Positions 57,130 through 64,000 of a stretch of DNA of 64,000 nucleotides are shown here, in pieces. Each line of letters begins with the position of its first letter. Positions within the stretch are counted from its first letter, which is position 1. A model generated the notes under the pieces. That model did not search any database and had not been told where the DNA came from. It saw only the letters and a program-made list of their open reading frames with translations. The translations under genes were made by a program, and so were the position numbers. This DNA comes from Penaeus vannamei (lineage: Eukaryota; Arthropoda; Malacostraca; Decapoda; Penaeidae): assembly GCF_042767895.1 (NCBI RefSeq), contig NC_091550.1, forward strand, positions 5,722,359 through 5,786,358, written 5' to 3'.

Positions 57130-57305
57130 ATATTCATTGTCAGAAGAGCAAGCCAAGTAAAACATGTTTGTTACATGCTACTGCATATGCTTTTGAATAT
57201 TTTTAGGAAGGTGGTGTCTGTTTTATTCAATATCAAAAGAGCATGCTATGTATAACACATTTGTTACATGTTACTGTATAAACTTTAGAATATTCCCAGA
57301 GTATT
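57130..57305 (+). repeat. Diverged tandem duplication, 93-bp period
   Basis: TTGTTACATG lies at 57168 and 57261. Flanks align (AAAAGAGCATG with AGAAGAGCAAG, GAATATT with GAATATT), with many substitutions, so the duplication is old. Confidence 0.75.
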
Positions 57306-60071
57306 TGCCTTTCAAAAGAAGAGGAAACAACAGTTTTAATTTCACTAACTGTTTCTATGTTATTATAAGGGATGGGGCTTTGTTCTATTAATTATATTCC
57401 ACAATAGGGGAACTACATTCACTATAATGGGAGAAAGGTCAATGAGAAAGGATTTCCGTTTTATGCTTTCTGTAAAATCTGTATTTGAGGAAAGATTGGT
57501 ACAAGGATTATATCAAGTACAAAGTTAGTCAAGACGACATGTAGAAAAAAAACACTAATGGTCAACATACTAATCACTGTTCTTGGTCATACATTCATAC
57601 CACACTGCACAGAAGTACAGTAATACCTTTTTTTTGCATAGAAGACCTCAACTACTACCATTAGTCACTAACACCATACCACAAACATTTTGTGCCAGCA
57701 ATAATACATACAAAACTTCATTCTTGGTCATACCATAACCCACAGTCTTTAATATTCTCAGTGAAGAACACCAATCATTTTTAAACCAATATTTACATAT
57801 CTTAAAACAAAGCAACAAAAATAAACATGCTTAAAAGTCTGAGAATCATAATAGTAAAACATAAATAAAAATGTGAAAATAAAAGAATAAGTCGGACCAT
57901 ACCCCTCACATAAATAACATAATAAATAGTTTCAGAATAAGAACACGGCCACTAATATTGTCCAAAGCTTTGTGGTATAAAGAGCAACTAAAAAGTGCAT
58001 TAATAGCTAGTCCCAAGATCATTACACAAAAGTAAAATATTTACTATATTACACAAATCAGCAATAGCATAAACTGGAAAGATATCAAATGAGCATACCA
58101 AAACAATTAGTAAGTCTTACACATTAAAAGTTCATTATGTATAAGGAGGAAATTTGAATAGACTTGAATAAAGTATAGTGTACACCGAAAAAAAAAAATA
58201 AATAAATAAAAATCTGGTGCATAGTTCATTGTGTCATCAACAAAAGAAAATTTTTATAATAGGTGCCTGTTGGTTAATTGTACGAGAGAAATGGATGTTT
58301 TTCAAGCTATTGTGGTCTTCAATTTCATTGTAGTTGTATAGTAAGACATAAAAATTGTTCAGCATTTTAACTATTAGTAAATGTAAACTAAGAATATCAC
58401 AGGAAGTTGTAGACAATCAGCAATAAGAAACCTTGAAAATCTACATCATTACCACACTTATAACAAGAATAATTCACCAAGTAGCAGGAAAGATTAAGTT
58501 GATGAAGAGTAACTTTTCATTCAATACACTATAAATATGTCTCCAAAGTTATAGAGAAAGCCCAAGATACAAATATGAAACTTATCCATATGAGCAAAGG
58601 TAAATATGAACATTTGCAGCAAGCAAGAATTAGCGTAACTCTTGACAATTAAAAGAGCCAAGGTATGAGGTTTGGGTTGAAGTAAGTAGAATTAATGGTT
58701 TTGAGTGGTAGAGGCTCAAAGTTGTAATAATACAGAGTGTATATGCAGAAATGGCTGAAGCAATATGCATAATGATTTGTCAGGGATTAATGTATAGTTA
58801 TAGATAAATTGTGACTGAAGTTGGGAAATTTTGGGTGTGTAAAGGGAAAATGCACTGAGAAACAATACATTGGTAATTAATAGGATGTATGCAAAAGGGG
58901 GTTCATAGAAACCTGTTCTGTATGTCATTTGCAAATTACATCATGAGGTGGGGAAGGGACAGACCACTGATATAATCACATACTTTGTTTAAATATTTGG
59001 AAAATATATGATGAAGGGTGAAATATTAAATATCATTAGCCATTACATAAAGGTGAAAGATAGTTTATAATTATGCAAAATGCTATATAGTTAATAGGGT
59101 GGGGGGGAAGATATCAACATGACCAAACACATATTGTAAGGAAATTATGAGAGAACCACATTTTCAGCAAATATAAGTGAAAATATTAGAAATTATTTTA
59201 AAATATCTTTATGCAGCATTATTGATGAATCTTCAAAGATTGGATGGAATACATGCTTTCTTGATCTGTCATTTGAGAGCTATAAATATATATATTTCAG
59301 AAGGAATGGATAAAGTAAATATGGATATTCATTTTTTGTTTAGAAAGTAAAAAGTGATAGGTAAATTTTAAACAATGTGCAAAGAAAGTGTAGTTTCACA
59401 TCTATAAGTGATCTCCAAACCCTGGTTTTGAACATGCTTTACATGATGTGTGAATGCCTTTAATGTAGACTTTAGTGTACAACTGTTACCCATATTTAGC
59501 GTCTTTATGAAAAGAGATGTATGTAAATCTCCATTTAATGTAAATGTTCTGAATGATATTATATCATGAAGAGGAAAGGTGTTTCAGAATTTTGAAGCAA
59601 GTTATAGGTATTTCTTAGGGAAATATTTTGTGTGGAACCTAGAGGTGAAGCAACTATCCCTAGACCTTGAAATATATTGAAATTATTATGAATTGATAGA
59701 GATACCAAGCAAGAGCTGAAGTATTTGAGGCGAGTGAGTAGGATAGTTGTGCTTAAGCCGTCACTTCTGTAGGACTTATTCTGTGAAGATGGGAAAGAAC
59801 AGGAGACCATACTGTACTAAAGAAGTAACATGTGAAAGAGGAAAATGGTTAAATACTTTGAGAGAACTTTGAGTAAATGGGTTATTGTCTTGAAGAAAGA
59901 AGTAAGTTTCATGGATTTGGGATTAAGTCAGTTTTAATTTATATGAGCAAATGAGAGCAGTAAAAGTGTTAAGTGCAGAAAATCAAAGCATAAGAGAATG
60001 AAGACAAAGGCTGTGAAAGAAACATTTAAACCAACTTGAGGGTGCATCGTGGTTATTAAGAATCAGTAGAA

Positions 60072-60235
60072 GTCAGTGTACGAAGCACGATGTGCTTGGA
60101 CTGTAAGCATTCAGGAACGACTTGAAGAGGTGGTCATTGAGAAAAATGTACATAAGAAAAAGCAGATGTCTGTGTATCAAGTACCATGTGCTGTAATTGT
60201 AAACACTGACTAATGACTATGAGCAGGCAGTTAAA
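60072..60235 (+). repeat. Diverged tandem duplication, 96-bp period
   Basis: GTCAGTGTACGAAGCACGAT at 60072 aligns with GTCTGTGTATCAAGTACCAT at 60168, and ATGTGCT, CTGTAAGCA with ATGTGCT, TTGTAAACA follow. Old and degraded. Confidence 0.7.
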
Positions 60236-60296
60236 AGAGGAATAACATATGGAACCAGACATATATGCATTGAGGAATGAAAGTTTATGGAAGCAA

Positions 60297-60372
60297 TCAT
60301 ACAGGATTACCCATCACATCATAAAAGAGGGTTTCAGTCATACAGTATTACCAATTACATTATCAAAGAATG
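60297..60372 (+). repeat. Diverged tandem duplication, 41-bp period
   Basis: TCATACAGGATTACCCATCA at 60297 matches TCATACAGTATTACCAATTA at 60338. Confidence 0.75.
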
Positions 60373-61166
60373 TATTCGCGTTCATATTAAAACTTAAGAT
60401 TAAGCAAATCTCAGGTAAACATAAAATACATAACGGTAAAGTGAGATAAATTACTTTGAAAGTAAATACTGATAATAAAACAACAAAAAGCATCCAGAGG
60501 AAGATACAGCTACTTATTCAAAGGAATTTGTAGATAAAAGTGTGAAAATTAAGATGTTAAGACAATACAAACTTAAGTCAGGGAAGACTAGAAAATAAAG
60601 GCTACAGGATTTTACCAATATTGCAACAATAAATTGTTTCATTTGTTTGTTATGCAATGCAACTATGAAAGTGTAAGAAGGAAATATACCAGCTCTATAG
60701 CATTATTTTACATTTAGTAAATCTACAGTAATCTAATGTACACATCAGAATAAAGAGAAAAAAAATGGCAATCATATAATAAGTAAACTCATCAGTCTTG
60801 TAATGTAAATGGAGCAAAGTTCATTGACCATCGTTACTAAAACGCTTTTTAAATGTTGAATTCACTTATAACAAGATATTACTTAATAGGCAATTAATTA
60901 ACATGCAAGATATATCAGGAACTACTGATTTTAGATGCATATCAAGGCCCCAAAAATATTAGCAGATTTCATGTAAAAAAATAAAAATGAAAAAAAAAAG
61001 TCTTGCTAGAAGAAAAGTGAAAGCAAAACCAAAACCCTATATATATTGGTATTATAAATTCACCAGTACTTTAAATCTGTCATAACATAGTAGTTAAATG
61101 AAATTTACAGGCTGAATGGGTAAATGTTTAACAAGGGCATATTGTTTATTTGTATGTATGTGTATG

Positions 61167-61202
61167 TGTAATATATATATATACATATATAATACATATA
61201 TA

Positions 61203-61270
<68 letters not shown>

Positions 61271-61281
61271 GTATATGTATA

Positions 61282-61312
<31 letters not shown>

Positions 61313-61317
61313 GTGTG

Positions 61318-61360
<43 letters not shown>

Positions 61361-61383
61361 GTGTGCGTGTGCGTGTGTGTGTT
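61167..61383 (+). repeat. Compound microsatellite: (AT)n, (TATGTA)n, (TGTGTA)n, (GCATGG)7, (GTGTGC)n
   Basis: Interrupted AT repeats (61167-61202), pure (TA)n (about 61208-61264), then hexamer blocks: TATGTA to about 61280, TGTGTA to about 61312, GCATGG from 61317 to 61360 (about seven copies), and GTGTGC/GTGTGT to 61381. Apart from the GCATGG block it is almost entirely alternating purine-pyrimidine. Frames over it (61105-61450, both strands) are artefacts. Confidence 0.96.
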
Positions 61384-64000
61384 TATAAGGAGCAGTTTAT
61401 GCAAGCATGGTAAGAGTTTTCAGTTGCAATGTTATATCATCACACTGTAATGTTTTACTTTGTCTGCCGTGTGGGTCTGCATAGTTCTATTTAATACTGA
61501 ATGCAAAATTATGTCAAGATGTACATATGGCTTACAGGGCACAAAATCAGAAGTATTTAGATCAAAGACCATTTTGCTAATAGAATTCAGGTGTATGTTG
61601 TAAAGTTTACTCTAAAAAGGAAGGAAATATCTAGAAACAACTCCAAAGATGAAAATAATAAATAGAAATTTTGTTGACTGAATCAAAGGGACAGATCATA
61701 AAGCTATTTTGAAGACAAATAATCTGCTGGTAAAACAGTAGAGACTACCCAAACTAGGTTGTTTCTAAAGTGAAATACAGTAAGCATGCACAGAAATCAA
61801 ATCACACGACAGTACAAATCATCGCAAATAAACAGGAGACAAGTACGATCCTGACAAAATCTCTTAGTTGTTAGAATTGCTAGCGGAACTCTATGTGGAA
61901 GAAATGCACGTCATACAGATAAAGAAATCTAGTTAATGCTTGAAGGAACAAGAATTTAAAACTGTGTCCTTATATGCACAACAACAAAAGCCTGTTACTC
62001 AAATGTCTGGATGACAAAGGGCTGCCAAATCCCTAATACTACTGTTAATATAACGACAATGCCAAACCCCAACAAAAGCCTAAAAATCCCTAACAATGCA
62101 GCTAAGTCATCATGATATTCACTTTACAGAGATAAACAGACCACAATGTGCACCACACTAAGTTATGCATGCCTTACAAATTGCCTCATTTCATTTCTAT
62201 TGCAACATGGTGTTATCATTAGTGCACCACAATTATACTAAAAGCTTCCTTTGAAATAACAAGAACACCTAACATGCACCATGGAATAATATATTTTTAA
62301 ACAATGTAAAATTTTCCAAACTTTGCGAGACAGTTTATACCCCATTTTCTATAAACTGAAACAGCAAGCACTTGAGATTCTTCAGTGTATTTCTATGCAA
62401 CCATCGACAGCCAGATGCGCTAATGACTGGTTGATAAATGCCTGACAGGTTCTAATAGTATTGTTAATGTAGCTACCATGCCAATCTCCAAGTCTCCACT
62501 CCCGTCCTTAGAGAAGAAAAGACATCCCAAAGTCATATATTATAAAGTTTCATCACCTTAAAATCACTAGAAAGTAATTAACCCAAACTTATGCAAAAGT
62601 ATAAAATAACACACACCAACGGCTTAACATTCCCACAAACTTTGCTCGTTAGTTTTTCTATTACTAATCCTTATTAGTCTTAAAACGTTTTAAATTCAAA
62701 GTTTACCGAGATGTAAACTGAACATCCATCATGCATACTAGAAGCACCATTTTTCATACACTGAAAACATTCCCTTAATTCTGAAACATTTCATCCCTTA
62801 GTATATATAGCAACATGCCCACTAAACTTACAATGAACCAAGGAAATAATTTCTCTTAATTCTGAATGTACTGAAGTTTACAAGTTAACTAAAACCAAAC
62901 CATAGCAGGCTGAAGGACCATAATAGCAACACATACACAGCACTAATCTATTGTTAATAGATTATTTGGAAAGTTAGTCTAAATATCAATGGTGTGCCCT
63001 GTTTACAGATTAAGAACAAAAAATACTTTGTGATGAGTGCTTTACATGATTTGTTTTGTTTAAAAAAAAAGGAAAATATACCTATATATACTATACAACC
63101 ATGCATACTAACTGAGCATTACTGTCATTAGTAATAAATCATAACTGATTAATATCCATTTTAGTCATTAATATTTTACTAAACAATAAAGAAAGAAATA
63201 CAGGCAACACAAATTCTAGTAAATACCACAGATGAATTGATAATTCTTTCACCTTATAAATTCCACATTTAAAAAAAATAACAATCAGCTCTCCAGTAAA
63301 TTATAAAAAAGAAAATAAAATTAATACTCCTTCCCACTGTTATCTCAACAAAATGTACTCTCTTCCCATTGTTGGCTTAACATAATTAAAAAGAAACTTC
63401 AATTTAAATACAGCATCGTTTGTAGTATGTAATTGCTAAATAAAAGGATGAGCAACAGAAGAGTATGTTCTACAAACCCAGGACTTGGTCCTAATAAATG
63501 TTTGGTTAATACAGATAAATGAGATTACAACACAGACAAAACAAACAGTCATACAAACATGCACACAAGTGCCTGTGCAGAAAGGCACCCACACTCACAC
63601 AAACCTTAAATACCTGACCAAGCAACACATTTGAATAGATTGGAATTAACATGAACAATATCAAAATAACTGGTGTCTTCTGTTAGAGAATCAACAAAGG
63701 TTTATGCATTTCAAAACAACGCAGAAACACCTTATTTCATACTACAGAATTTTCGGATATATGTTAAACTAACCACGTACGCACTTTATCTATTTGCAAA
63801 ATGTCCTACTAATAAAGAAATTAAAGAGGAAGTCCTCACCCAGTATTACTTCAGCGGATTTATATATATCAAAGCCAACAGAAGAATATACAAACAGCAA
63901 ACAATGGAATTTATAATCACCAATGAAGGGGCTATGATGGTTGATGTAAATTCATAAGATTTTCCTTTGTTTCCCAATCAACCTTTGTGAAAAACATCAC
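61384..64000. other. AT-rich unique sequence, no gene recognised
   Basis: About 2.6 kb with no dense repeat. A weak similarity between about 62025-62080 and 62435-62495 (CTAATACTACTGTTAATATA versus CTAATAGTATTGTTAATGTA, then ATGCCAA in both) suggests an old duplication of about 410 bp. The longest frame is 63673-63957. Confidence 0.6.
63673..63957 (+). other. Open frame of 94 codons, unrecognised (doubtful)
   Basis: Starts MSSVRESTKVYAFQNN and ends TAA at 63955-63957. The composition is not low-complexity and includes a mixed hydrophobic stretch (residues about 20-42), but I recognise no family. In AT-rich DNA a frame of this length can arise by chance. A downstream exon beyond the window cannot be excluded. 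Confidence 0.12.

Larger units (their letters stand above)
56963..61166. other. AT-rich unique sequence, no gene recognised
   Basis: About 4.2 kb. Scattered small frames have no known domain: 58716-58934 (-), 59559-59810 (-, 83 codons) and 60249-60449 (+). The 59559-59810 frame looks the least low-complexity but shows no motif I can name. It could be intron, UTR or intergenic DNA. Confidence 0.6.

Noticed and set aside
55464..57130. Frames of 435 (+), 516 (-) and 544 (-) codons over the 27-bp array
   Set aside because: Open simultaneously on both strands and in more than one frame, extending into pure (GA)n, with only Gly/Glu/Lys/Arg or Leu/Pro/Ser content.
59559..59810. Possible LINE reverse-transcriptase fragment on the minus strand
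   Set aside because: The 83-codon frame is not low-complexity, but lacks any motif such as a YADD box, and neighbouring frames do not continue a similarity that I can recognise.

Overview
This window looks like non-coding nuclear DNA from a eukaryote. I see no rRNA, tRNA, transposase, reverse transcriptase or prokaryotic operon, and no protein gene I can support. More than half of the 64 kb is tandem repeat: (GA)n/(CT)n microsatellites, poly(A) runs, minisatellites with 19-62 bp units, and a satellite with a 1.22 kb unit. This density of GA and minisatellite DNA beside AT-rich unique sequence fits an invertebrate with a very repeat-rich genome. Decapod crustaceans such as penaeid shrimp are the best-known case, but the assignment is an inference, because no diagnostic gene is present.

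Layout. 0-4.5 kb: pyrimidine-rich DNA with a (GA)45 tract, a 19-bp CT minisatellite and a CT/CCCTCT/CTAT compound microsatellite. 4.5-7.27 kb: AT-rich unique sequence. 7.267-15.870 kb: exactly seven head-to-tail copies of a unit of about 1.22 kb, each with an internal poly(A) run of 9-46 bases. 16.4-23.24 kb: a minisatellite of mixed 30- and 29-bp units. 23.2-25.6 kb: degenerate G/A-rich repeats and two long GA tracts. 25.61-26.18 kb: a 31-bp minisatellite. 26.32-32.21 kb: a 34-bp minisatellite. 32.21-36.86 kb: a 22-bp minisatellite. 37.06-47.57 kb: a 62-bp composite repeat interrupted at 39.96-41.50 kb by a second block of the 22-bp repeat. About 1.7 kb spanning the 22-bp/62-bp junction is duplicated 4,646 bp apart. 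47.6-50.7 kb: degenerate sequence of the same family. 50.7-51.3 kb: GA/GGGA microsatellites. 51.88-54.63 kb: a unit of about 1.13 kb in one complete and two truncated copies. 55.8-56.88 kb: an almost perfect 27-bp minisatellite. 57-64 kb: AT-rich unique sequence with diverged short duplications and a compound AT/hexamer microsatellite at 61.2 kb.

The main pattern is that the successive arrays from 16.4 to 50.7 kb have different unit lengths (30/29, 31, 34, 22, 62 bp) yet all carry an A-rich AAGTGTG or AAGTGAG core. The sequence between and beside them holds low-copy degenerate versions of the same motif. The simplest reading is repeated local amplification from one GAAGTG-rich ancestral sequence, with later higher-order duplications. 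The + strand is purine-rich and G-rich over about 40 kb, so the - strand has few stop codons. This produces very long apparent reading frames (up to 3,643 codons), which I reject as genes. I did not find a convincing new functional system; the interest lies in repeat architecture and evolution. Copy numbers for long arrays are estimates from span divided by unit length.
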